Assembly: GCA_030834895.1 (NCBI GenBank)
Contig: JAUQXA010000062.1
Span: 62,001-126,000 of the forward strand
Source of the DNA: Anaerolineales bacterium
GTDB taxonomy: Bacteria; Chloroflexota; Anaerolineae; Anaerolineales; Villigracilaceae
Direction of reading: 5' to 3'
DNA length: 64,000 nt
Below are positions 17,694 through 26,200 of this stretch, one piece after another (the stretch's first letter is position 1; every line of letters starts with the position of its first letter). The position numbers were made by a program, and so were the translations under genes. The notes below the pieces were generated by a model. That model was not told the origin of the DNA. It saw only the letters and a program-made list of their open reading frames with translations, and did not search any database.

Positions 17694-18277
17694 ACGGATA
17701 TACCTTTCTGAGTAAACTGCACGGATGATTGGGGTTTTGAAAGAAGCCAAAATATTCCAAGGGCAATAAAAACATCACCGAGACTAAACGCCACCTGGTA
17801 AGGGAACCAGGTCGGAGGGAGGAATCGGTCCGCTAATAGTTCAAGGCGGGTATCTTCTGGACGCAGGAGAATGTCCTTAATGCCGAATCGGCTACCAAGC
17901 GGGAAATTCCGCAATACGTCTTCCGATACCAACCGACTGGCGGTTTGTGGACCGATGGGCATGAAGCCGCTGTTGGTTGTCATCACTGCCAGATTGAGTG
18001 CGGCTCCACCGAGCAGGATGAGCATTCCAATCATGCGACGATTTACCCAGGCGAACACCAGCAACATGATTTGCGAAACGATCAAAAGAACAGCGACCAG
18101 CCAATCGGGAATAAGGTTACGGGTGGTAGGCAGATAGACTACTACGAACTGCGGCAGGAAGGCGACAAAGGCCAACCAAAGGTGTTGAAGCTGGGGAGAG
18201 CGGTACGGTTGTCTGCGCCAGCGGGACCAGACCAGCCCGGCCAATAGCCCAGCGACAATCGCTAATAAAAGAACCAC
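17690..18277 (-). CDS. DUF5317 family membrane protein
   Basis: A 195-residue protein with five or six membrane spans. The end of the first half, ALNLAVMTTNSGFMPIGPQT, and the closing SLGDVFIALGIFWLL match the landmark segments of DUF5317 (NxGFMPV and GDV). Function unknown; in clostridia and Chloroflexota this family is often beside HD-GYP genes, as here. It starts with GTG seven bases after the first small-peptide gene, with AAGG before it. Confidence 0.72.
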   Translation of the reverse strand: MVLLLAIVAGLLAGLVWSRWRRQPYRSPQLQHLWLAFVAFLPQFVVVYLPTTRNLIPDWLVAVLLIVSQIMLLVFAWVNRRMIGMLILLGGAALNLAVMTTNSGFMPIGPQTASRLVSEDVLRNFPLGSRFGIKDILLRPEDTRLELLADRFLPPTWFPYQVAFSLGDVFIALGIFWLLSKPQSSVQFTQKGISV

Positions 18278-18283
18278 AGGACC

Positions 18284-18424
18284 TTATCTTCCGCCACCGC
18301 CGTCAGTTGGAGCGCCGGTGCCGAGAACCACTGCTACCAACGACAAAATCACAAGGGCAAGTTGAATGGATTGGGGGTTGATTTTTCGGACAAAGAACAC
18401 AAGGGAGGCAAATGTGCTTTTCAC
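18284..18424 (-). CDS. Small hydrophobic peptide, tandem copy 1 (46 aa)
   Basis: A 46-residue frame with a GTG start and AAGGATACC upstream. It has a short basic amphipathic head (MKSTFASLVFFVRK), one hydrophobic span (LALVILSLVAVVL) and a tail GTGAPTDGGGGR. The same plan recurs in the two frames upstream. Differences between copies are concentrated in third codon positions and conservative changes, which supports translation. No family recognised. It is closest to the DUF5317 gene (six bases apart). Confidence 0.75.
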   Translation of the reverse strand: MKSTFASLVFFVRKINPQSIQLALVILSLVAVVLGTGAPTDGGGGR

Positions 18425-18453
18425 GATGGGTATCCTTTTAGGATGATGGGTTC

Positions 18454-18597
18454 TTATCTGCCTACGCCGCCGCCATCAGTTGGAGCGCCGGTGCCGAGAA
18501 TCACTGCTACCAACGACAAAATCACGAGGGCAAGCTGAACATGTTGGCGGTCAACTTTTTGGACAAAAAATGCGAGGGAAACGAATGAGTTTTTCAT
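18454..18597 (-). CDS. Small hydrophobic peptide, tandem copy 2 (47 aa)
   Basis: ATG start with GAAGGATCCC upstream. Head MKNSFVSLAFFVQKVDRQ, hydrophobic span LALVILSLVAVIL, tail GTGAPTDGGGVGR. The next copy starts 29 bases after its stop. The tail is nearly invariant among the three copies, so selection seems to act on the tail and the membrane helix. Possible roles are a secreted signal, a bacteriocin-like peptide or a small membrane regulator; nothing in the sequence decides. Confidence 0.75.
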   Translation of the reverse strand: MKNSFVSLAFFVQKVDRQHVQLALVILSLVAVILGTGAPTDGGGVGR

Positions 18598-18629
18598 GAT
18601 GGGATCCTTCTTTATGGGGTTACACGACT

Positions 18630-18773
18630 TTATCGGCCAACACCGCCACCATCAGTTGGAGCGCCAGTGCCGAGTGCCAACGCCACCAGGGACAAAATTA
18701 CGAGGGCAAGCTGAACATATTGGCGGTCAATTTTCTGGGCAACGAACACGAAAGAGGCAAATGTGTTTTTCAT
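18630..18773 (-). CDS. Small hydrophobic peptide, tandem copy 3 (47 aa, promoter-proximal)
   Basis: The first peptide read from the promoter at 18812-18849. ATG start, AAAAAAGGATG upstream. Head MKNTFASFVFVAQKIDRQ, span LALVILSLVALAL, tail GTGAPTDGGGVGR. It is separated by 32 bases from copy 2. Head and tail match copy 2 more closely than copy 1. Confidence 0.75.
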   Translation of the reverse strand: MKNTFASFVFVAQKIDRQYVQLALVILSLVALALGTGAPTDGGGVGR

Positions 18774-18811
18774 GGGGTACATCCTTTTTTAGTGAGGTTA
18801 TTTGTGCCCGA

Positions 18812-18849
18812 ATAATACGAGTATCCAGGCTTCAAAACAGGCTTCAAAA
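18812..18849 (-). promoter_or_regulatory. SARP-type promoter of the peptide operon
   Basis: Read on the minus strand: two copies of GAAGCCTG at 18845-18838 and 18833-18826 separated by TTTT, then exactly eight bases, then TATTAT at 18817-18812. Tandem repeats overlapping the -35 position with the near copy eight bases from the -10 box are the known layout for SARP (BTAD) activators. The period here is 12 bases where 11 is usual. The gene just upstream encodes a SARP-type regulator. Confidence 0.6.
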
Positions 18850-18881
18850 ATAAAAAAGAATCAGCCTTTTTAGGCTGATTC
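18846..18881 (-). terminator. Rho-independent terminator of the SARP regulator gene
   Basis: A 9-bp perfect stem GAATCAGCC / GGCTGATTC (18858-18881) is followed on the minus strand by TTTTTTATTTTT. It separates the regulator transcript from the peptide operon and its T-run merges with the first direct repeat. Confidence 0.85.
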
Positions 18882-18937
18882 CAATGATGAAAGGGGGTTG
18901 AAAGGTGGAAGGCGTTTTTCCCGAGCTTCCATTTCTT

Positions 18938-21900
18938 TTACTCGATCAAGCGACGATATAGCTGTTCAGTCTCTCTCGAAGGCGCCAGTCCGATTTGCCG
19001 TTGCAGGGCCTCGGCACATGCCTGATAAGTACGAATTACGGAGGCGCGGTCACCCATCCGGTGATGAACTTGCATGGAAAGGGAATATGCCGCCTCGAAA
19101 GTAGGGTCATATTCCAATGCGCGTTGGCAAACGGCAAGCGCCTGCTCAGGCCGAGCCTGTTTTTGGAGTAACTCAGCCAGGTTCTGAAGTGCCGCAAGAT
19201 ATAGTTGACTCAGACGTTCACGCTCAACAATCGTCCAATCAGCATAAATATCATCCAGGAAGGGCCCGGTGACAAGGTCAACGGCTTTTCTATAGTAGGC
19301 AACCTGTTCTTCATTAACTTTGGCTGATTTAGCCCGTGCCAGGAATGTTTCAAAGGCTTCAACATCGTACTCAAAATCCAGGTTACGATTAAAGCTATAC
19401 AAAACATTTTCGTAAGTGATGACCTCTTGCCCAACGGCTCTGCGTAAACGATAGATGTCATTTTTGAAGCGCAGTTTTATCTTTTGAGGTTCGTCTACAT
19501 CCGGCCAAAGAACCAGCCCAATCTGTTCCCGGGTGAGCGGTTTTTCGCTGGTAAGGAAGAAGAAAAACAGGTCACGAACGGACTGGGTTTGCCAGTCTGA
19601 AAGGGTGAGTAGTTTGCCGCCAACACTGACAGATGCCTTTCCAAATGCGCGAATGATCAGGTGTGGATTGGGAATCTGCACAACATGCGCCGTGCGGTGC
19701 AAATGGCGGCGGGTCGCAGGCATTTTTTCCGCCATGCGGCTGGCGCGTGTCAGAAGGTCGCCGACCACCCGCCCCACCTCGGCATCCCTTTGTAAACCAT
19801 CCAGCCATTTCCGGGCCTGATGAACAGCCAGCAGTATTCCATGTGAAGTTTGTCCGCCTTCCCCCAAAAGAGTTTTTATGATCTGCCTGACTGCTACAAT
19901 ATTTTTTGCTTGATGGTGGGACCCCGCAAGCCAGATACTGTTGGCGTCGCTTTCCATTTTTCGTCCGTCATGGAAAAAACACCGCCCTGACTCCTCCAAT
20001 TCAGTTACTGCCTGGGGCAAGTTCCCTTCCACAATGCAGATACGCCCTTGGACAAAGTGCAACAGTCCGCGTTCGTAAAGTGAATCGCCCGATTGAGTCA
20101 AACTAGCGGCTTTTTTTATGAGTTGGCGAGCTTCCTTGGTTTTGCCTTGCAGCACCAGCAAAATAGCCTGAGCCATGCCAAGATAGTACAAAAGAAAACC
20201 GTCGTTTATTTCACGAACGATCCGTTCTGCATGGTTATAATTTGATTGAGCAACTCCAAAATCTTCCAGTTCGGTTGATAAATCCCCCAACCCAATGGCG
20301 ATCAGGGCCTCCATTCGAACATAACCACTGCGCTGGGCGCACAAAAGTCCCTCTTCGAAGGCCTGGGCGGCATTTTCATACTCTCCTTGAAACTGTAGTA
20401 GAACGCCAATGTTATTCAGCAAATTAGCCTGCCAGGAAAGATTACCTTCCTTTTGCCAAATGCGAAGCGCCTTCTCATAGACATTCCCCGCTTCAACATA
20501 ATTGCCAATTGCCTGATATACCATACCAGTTTCCATAAACAGAATGGGGATGCTGGATGTATCATTTAGGTAGGTATATAGCTGCAATGAACGTTCCAGG
20601 ATTTCCACTGATTGGCGAGCCTGTCCCAAACGATATAGGACCAGCCCTTTTACACGCAGTGCTTCCGCATAAAGCAATTGCAGGTCATCCCTGGTTTCGG
20701 TCAGTTCAATGGTTTCATTGGCATCGGATAACGCCGCGTCATAATTGCCAAGGAAACGATGCGCGATTCCCCGCCTTACCAGGGTTAAAGTCAAACCTGC
20801 AACATTCCTTTCGGAGCGGAAAATCCGGGCAGCTTGATCCAATAAATGGATTCCCGCATGCAGATTGCCCTTCATGTATGTGATCGCGCCACGAACGGAT
20901 AAAAGGCCGGGACGTTTCCGCAATATGGACGGGTGTAGTTCGCCCAGCCATGATTCAAGCGTAACGAGGGCACGCCTCAGCATGGGGGTGGATGCCCGTT
21001 CGATCATCTCGGCCAGGATTTCATCATCATTTAACTTCCTATAAATGTGATGGGCTTTTTCCCATTCGCCAAGGTCCTCATACGCCTGCCCCAGCCGTGA
21101 TAGGATGGGTTTGACCTCGTTGGGACGCAATTGCTCGAAACGCCCCCTCAGGAAATCACGGAAGAGATGATGATAGCGCAGCCATCTCCCGTCCGCGCCA
21201 ACGGGCAGGACAAAGAGATTGTTTTGCACGGCTGTGTTAATCCATGCCTGCCAGTTTTGCGGTTCCGGATACAGCGGTGCCAGAACAGTCTGACATAGTG
21301 ACGCATCGAACTCTTCCAATATGGAAGTACGCAGGAGGAAGTCTTGCATGGCAGGTGACTGGCGTCCGAGCACCTGCTGACCGAGAAAGTCGAATAGCCC
21401 CACGCCCGTTTTGGACACGGATTTCGCCAACTCCCCCCCAGCGCCGGAGAATTGCAGACCGGTGATCCAGCCTTCGGTCTGTTCGATCATCCTTTGAGCT
21501 TCGTCGTCTGAAATGTGCATCTTGCTGTTTTGCGCCAGCAAGGCTTGCAATTCATCCACATGAAAGGCGAGATCGGAAAAACTCAAACCGCTGACTTGTT
21601 CGCGCGCAACCATGAGGGGTAAGTCGGGCAGGCTGGTCAAGATCCGCGAGGAGATGATGATGTGGCAGTTTTCATCTGCGAGCTGGATAAAACGGTTCAG
21701 GAAACTTTGGATGGGTTGAACGTCATCCACCAGATGAAAATCATCGAGCACCAGGATAAAATGCTCGTGGATCTGCTCATAGGCCTCGTTGATCAACGTG
21801 ACCAGCATCCTTTCCATGTCATCCTGTTCGAGCGAAGTCAGGCTGCCGAGCATGGAAGCGGATTGTCCTCCAAATTTTGGAAAACGCTCCGCCAGTGACG

Positions 21901-22153
21901 CAATCACATAGGCAATAAACCGCTGGGGGTCGCGATCCAGTTCATCCAGGGTCAGCCAGCAGCAGGGCAATTCGCATTGCGCGGCAAAATCGATCAAGAG
22001 GGATGTCTTTCCATAGCCGGCAGGCGCGGAGACCAGAGTCAATCTTTTGTCGAGGGACTCCATAAGAACATCCAGCAACCGCTTGCGAGAGAGCAACTCG
22101 GCGCGGCGACGTGGAGGAATGATCTTGGTTCTACTGATGGGTATGGCGGACAT
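18938..22153 (-). CDS. MalT-like ATPase with TPRs and C-terminal SARP (wHTH-BTAD) domain
   Basis: A 1071-residue regulator. Residues 1-350 form a STAND/NB-ARC ATPase: SAPAGYGKTSLL (42-53) is the P-loop and HFILVLDDFHLV the Walker B. Residues about 360-780 are TPR-type helical repeats. The end is an OmpR-like winged helix (LSDWQTQSVRDLFFFFLTS, EQIGLVLWPDVD) followed by a BTAD domain (FEYDVEAFETFL, ALAVCQRALEYDPTFEAAY). Such proteins bind a small inducer, assemble and activate promoters with direct repeats. The promoter 90 bases past its stop fits. CAGGAACC precedes the ATG. Confidence 0.9.
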   Translation of the reverse strand: MSAIPISRTKIIPPRRRAELLSRKRLLDVLMESLDKRLTLVSAPAGYGKTSLLIDFAAQCELPCCWLTLDELDRDPQRFIAYVIASLAERFPKFGGQSASMLGSLTSLEQDDMERMLVTLINEAYEQIHEHFILVLDDFHLVDDVQPIQSFLNRFIQLADENCHIIISSRILTSLPDLPLMVAREQVSGLSFSDLAFHVDELQALLAQNSKMHISDDEAQRMIEQTEGWITGLQFSGAGGELAKSVSKTGVGLFDFLGQQVLGRQSPAMQDFLLRTSILEEFDASLCQTVLAPLYPEPQNWQAWINTAVQNNLFVLPVGADGRWLRYHHLFRDFLRGRFEQLRPNEVKPILSRLGQAYEDLGEWEKAHHIYRKLNDDEILAEMIERASTPMLRRALVTLESWLGELHPSILRKRPGLLSVRGAITYMKGNLHAGIHLLDQAARIFRSERNVAGLTLTLVRRGIAHRFLGNYDAALSDANETIELTETRDDLQLLYAEALRVKGLVLYRLGQARQSVEILERSLQLYTYLNDTSSIPILFMETGMVYQAIGNYVEAGNVYEKALRIWQKEGNLSWQANLLNNIGVLLQFQGEYENAAQAFEEGLLCAQRSGYVRMEALIAIGLGDLSTELEDFGVAQSNYNHAERIVREINDGFLLYYLGMAQAILLVLQGKTKEARQLIKKAASLTQSGDSLYERGLLHFVQGRICIVEGNLPQAVTELEESGRCFFHDGRKMESDANSIWLAGSHHQAKNIVAVRQIIKTLLGEGGQTSHGILLAVHQARKWLDGLQRDAEVGRVVGDLLTRASRMAEKMPATRRHLHRTAHVVQIPNPHLIIRAFGKASVSVGGKLLTLSDWQTQSVRDLFFFFLTSEKPLTREQIGLVLWPDVDEPQKIKLRFKNDIYRLRRAVGQEVITYENVLYSFNRNLDFEYDVEAFETFLARAKSAKVNEEQVAYYRKAVDLVTGPFLDDIYADWTIVERERLSQLYLAALQNLAELLQKQARPEQALAVCQRALEYDPTFEAAYSLSMQVHHRMGDRASVIRTYQACAEALQRQIGLAPSRETEQLYRRLIE

Positions 22154-22273
22154 TGGTTCCTGCCCGGATTATCTTACCTTTTCGAGTACGCAATATTTCA
22201 ATACCATATTTTATTTTATCTGGAAAGTCCATTTTTTAAGTATCCAGTCTAATACATTCCTGAACATGCGTGC

Positions 22274-22279
22274 TATACT
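22274..22279 (+). promoter_or_regulatory. Extended -10 promoter of yihY
   Basis: TGC-TATACT ends 13 bases before the ATG at 22293, leaving a leader of about six bases and no ribosome site. Confidence 0.45.
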
Positions 22280-22292
22280 GCAAGTCAGTCAA

Positions 22293-23195
22293 ATGGATCT
22301 GCCTAAATTATCCAAGCACATGAGCAACCTCTGGCAACAAGGCGTTCATGCCGCCAAAAAACTCAATGAACGCACAAATGGCTCGCTGTGGGTGTTCGCC
22401 AATGCCATCAAGGAAACTTTGATGCCCGACACGGGGATCATGGCTTCAGCAATTGCCTATATTGCACTCTTCTCACTTTTTCCTTTAATTCTCTTGAGTA
22501 TTTCACTTGCCAGTTTTGGCTTTGAACCTGCCTTGGATGAGCATGCCATCATCCAAAGGCTGGAATTTATCGCGCCAGCCCTAGGGCAATTATTGGGGCA
22601 AAACATCGACCAGATCATCCGCAGCCGCGGACCTGTCACTGGTGCCGCCTTGATTGGTATGGCATGGTCTGCTTCGACCTTTTTCTACACCCTGACTCAT
22701 ACCCTGAATGAAATCTGGCAGGTCAAACAAAGGCGTCCCGCGTGGAGGCGGCGCGGGGTTTCCATTTTGTTTGTCATGCTTTTTATTGGACCTGTCCTGT
22801 TTCTGATCTCTTTTGCGGGCAGCGCAATCACCAACATCAGCCATTGGCTGCCAGACCAGGTCATCCCACTCGGACATGGCGTTAATCTATTTCTGACCAT
22901 CCTGCTTGACGTTGCCTTGTTCATGGCGCTTTACATGATACTACCTCATGGCGCTTCCAACTGGCGTGAAGTCGGTATGGGAGCGGCTGGAGCAGGTATC
23001 CTTTGGGAACTGGCCAAGAAAACCTTTCTGTCCTTTGTTTCCGCTTATATTTCCATTACGAACCTTGTGTATGGCGCCCTGGCGACAATCATTGCTTTCC
23101 TGCTGTGGGCATACATCAGCAGCTTGATTTTCATTTTTGGCGCCTATTTGAGCCTGTCCTATTGGCAGTTGAACAAGAGCAAAAACAGCCTGTAA
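22293..23195 (+). CDS. YihY/BrkB family inner-membrane protein
   Basis: About 300 residues with six membrane spans. MASAIAYIALFSLFPLILL, WSASTFFYTLTHTLNEIW and the closing GALATIIAFLLWAYISSLIFIFGAYLS are the family landmarks (formerly annotated ribonuclease BN). Role not established; transport or envelope stress have been proposed for the family. The upstream frame continues far to the left but has no family match, so I place the start at 22293, next to an extended -10 box; ATG at 22266 or 22320 are alternatives. Confidence 0.85.
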   Translation: MDLPKLSKHMSNLWQQGVHAAKKLNERTNGSLWVFANAIKETLMPDTGIMASAIAYIALFSLFPLILLSISLASFGFEPALDEHAIIQRLEFIAPALGQLLGQNIDQIIRSRGPVTGAALIGMAWSASTFFYTLTHTLNEIWQVKQRRPAWRRRGVSILFVMLFIGPVLFLISFAGSAITNISHWLPDQVIPLGHGVNLFLTILLDVALFMALYMILPHGASNWREVGMGAAGAGILWELAKKTFLSFVSAYISITNLVYGALATIIAFLLWAYISSLIFIFGAYLSLSYWQLNKSKNSL

Positions 23196-23238
23196 ATATT
23201 TTAAGCCTGTTGTTGGGGGCGTTTGCGAACATACGTGC

Positions 23239-23244
23239 TATAAT
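23239..23244 (+). promoter_or_regulatory. Extended -10 promoter of dnaE
   Basis: TGC-TATAAT 39 bases before the dnaE ATG, in the same CGTGCTATA context as the yihY promoter. Confidence 0.5.
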
Positions 23245-23283
23245 CTTTTCCGCCCAATAATCTCCCTTGACCAATCACCTATT

Positions 23284-26200
23284 ATGTCCTTTGCCCATCT
23301 CCACGTCCATACCGAATACTCCCTGCTAGACGGCTTCTCGAACATCAAGAAGCTGGTCAAACGCGTCAAAGAGATGAACATGGATTCGGTTGCCATCACC
23401 GACCACGGCACGATGTTTGGGGTGATCGATTTTTATAAAGCCGCCAAAAACGAAGGCGTCAAGCCGATCATCGGTCTGGAAACCTACATGGCGGCACGCG
23501 GAATGAGGGACAGGGATTCCAAACTTGACCGTTCTTCGTCACACCTGCTTTTGCTGGCGGAAAATGACACAGGCTACCGCAACCTGTTGAAGATCGCCTC
23601 CGCCGCGCAGATGGACGGCTTCTATTATTATCCGCGTATCGACCATGATTTTCTAGCCGCCAACTCTGAGGGATTGATCTGCACGTCGGGTTGCATGTCC
23701 GCCGAGATTCCACGCGCGCTCTTGGATGAGAATCCGCAGGAGGCGGTGCGACGCTGGGACTGGTATCAGGAAGTCTTTGGCAAGGATCGCTTCTTCGTCG
23801 AGTTGCAGCAACACAACATCAAGGAGATTACCGACCTCAACAAGAAACTGCTGGAGTTGGGCGCGCGCTACTCGGCGCGATACGTTGCCACCAACGACGT
23901 ACATTATATCAACCCGGACGATGCGCGTTTGCAGGACATCCTGCTCGCCATCCAGACCAACTCCACGCTCAACGACCCCGAGCGGATGCGGATGACCGAC
24001 GACTCGTACTATCTGCGTTCGCCCGAAGAGATGAGCCGCATTTTTGCCGAAGTTCCCGAGTCCCTCAGCAATACCCTGCTGATTGCCGAACGCTGCAACG
24101 TCGATTTGGGTTTCAAAGGTTATCACCTGCCCGAGTTTCCGGTGCCGGAAGGTTATACACCAGAGTCCTATCTGCGGGCGTTGTGCCAGGAAGGGGCGAA
24201 GATAAAGTTCAAGGGTGACGCCTCCAACCCGCAGGTACAGGAAAGACTGGAATATGAGTTGGGCGTCGTTCACACGATGGGATTCGACGCTTACTTCCTC
24301 ATCGTCTGGGACTTGTGCCGCTTCGCACGCGAAAACGGAATCTGGTACAACGCCCGCGGCTCGGCGGCTGGCTCGATCATCGCCTACACACTGGACATCA
24401 CGCGGGTGGACCCGCTCGAACATGCGCTCATCTTCGAGCGCTTCCTCAACCCTGGGCGCATCTCCATGCCTGATATCGACCTCGACTTCCGCGACGACCG
24501 CCGCTCCGAGATGCTGGAGTACTGCTCGAACAAATACGGCTCAGATAAGGTCGCGCAAATCGTCACCTTCGGCACGATGGGTGCGAAAGCCGCCATCCGT
24601 GACGTGGCACGCGTGATGGAAGTCCCGCTCGCAGATGTTGACCGCACCGCCAAGCTTGTCCCCTTCGTTTCGGGACGGAACACCACCATGGAAGACGCTA
24701 TGGCTGTCCCCGAGTTCAAGGAAATCTACAACAAGAATCCGCAGATGCATGAAGTGATCGACCTTGCCGCAAAGATGGAAGGGACTGTCCGCAACGCAGG
24801 CACGCACGCGGCGGGCGTGGTCATCTCGGACAAGCCGATTGTGGATTACCTGCCCCTGCATCGTCCCACCTCTGGCTCGGAGGAAACGCCCATCAAGTCT
24901 GTGACCCAGTTCGAAATGGGCATCCTCGATTCGCTTGGCATGTTGAAGGTGGACTTCCTCGGTCTCATCACGCTGACCGTGATGGCTCGCGCTTGCGACT
25001 TGATCGAGAAGCGCCACGGAATCAAACTCGATTTGGGCAACATCCCAATTGACGACCCCAAGTCCTTCGAGTTGATGGGCGCGGGACAGACGGCTGGCGT
25101 GTTCCAGGTCGAAGGCGGAGGAATGACCCGCTGGCTGGTCCAGATGAAGCCGAAGAACCTCGACAACATCATCGCGATGGTGGCGTTGTATCGTCCCGGT
25201 CCGATGCAGTTCATTCCCGATTACATCGCGCGCATGCACGGCGAAGCGGAAGTGGAATACCGTCACCCTTCGATGGCTCCCATCTTCCAGGATACCTATG
25301 GCATCCCCGTCTATCAGGAACAACTGATGCGCGCCGCCGTCGAACTGGCGGGGTACACGCCCTCCGAGTCGGATGAACTCCGCAAGGCGATTTCCAAGAA
25401 GAAGAAAGAGGAAATCGAAAAGCATCGCGCCAAGTTCGTAAAGGGCGCCGTTGAAAAAGGCATGGAGCAATCCACTGCCGATGCGATCTATTCAGACTGG
25501 GAAGAGTTTGCGAGGTATGGATTTAACAAAAGCCATGCCGCCGACTACGGCGTGATCGCCGTCCAGACCGCCTACCTCAAAGCGCATTACCCCGCCGAGT
25601 ACATGACCGCGCTCATGTCGGCTTCGGCGAGCCAGACAGAGAAGGTTGCCTTCTACATCGCGGATGCGCGGACGATGGGCGTGCCAGTCTTGCAGCCCGA
25701 TGTCAATGCTTCGGAATGGGATTTCAGCATTGAGGACGTGGATAGCAGGCCCAACATTCGCTTTGGCATGGGAGCCATCAAGAACGTCGGGGAAAACTCC
25801 GTCCAGCCAATAATTGAAGAGAGAATTGCCAGCGGAAAATTCAGCGACCTCAACGACTTCGCCCGCCGCGTGGACTTGCGCTCCGTCGGCAAGCGTTCGC
25901 TGGAATGCCTGATCAAAGTTGGCGCGTTGGATTCGTTTGGGAATCGCGCCTCGCTGCTTGCTTCGCTCGACCGCATCGTGGCAATCAGCAGCGCCCACTT
26001 CCGCGCGGCGGATGCGGGGCAGATGAGTCTCTTCGGCGCGGCGACAGGCATCGTGGAGGAAATCCACCTGCCCGAAGTCAAGGACGTGGACAAGCGTGAG
26101 ATGCTCAACTGGGAGCGGGAACTCATCGGCTTGTACATCACCGACCATCCACTCAACGAACACCAGGCGACGCTGGCGCAGATCGTCAGCTATTTTTCGG

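Noticed and set aside
17690..17750. An N-terminal extension of the NHLP-like protein into the DUF5317 gene
   Set aside because: The ATGA overlap at 17693 with a ribosome site gives a better start, and the extra residues look like out-of-frame DUF5317 sequence.
18284..18773. Regularly spaced repeats that could suggest a CRISPR array
   Set aside because: The units are about 170 bases, diverge mainly at third codon positions and each holds a complete frame with a ribosome site.
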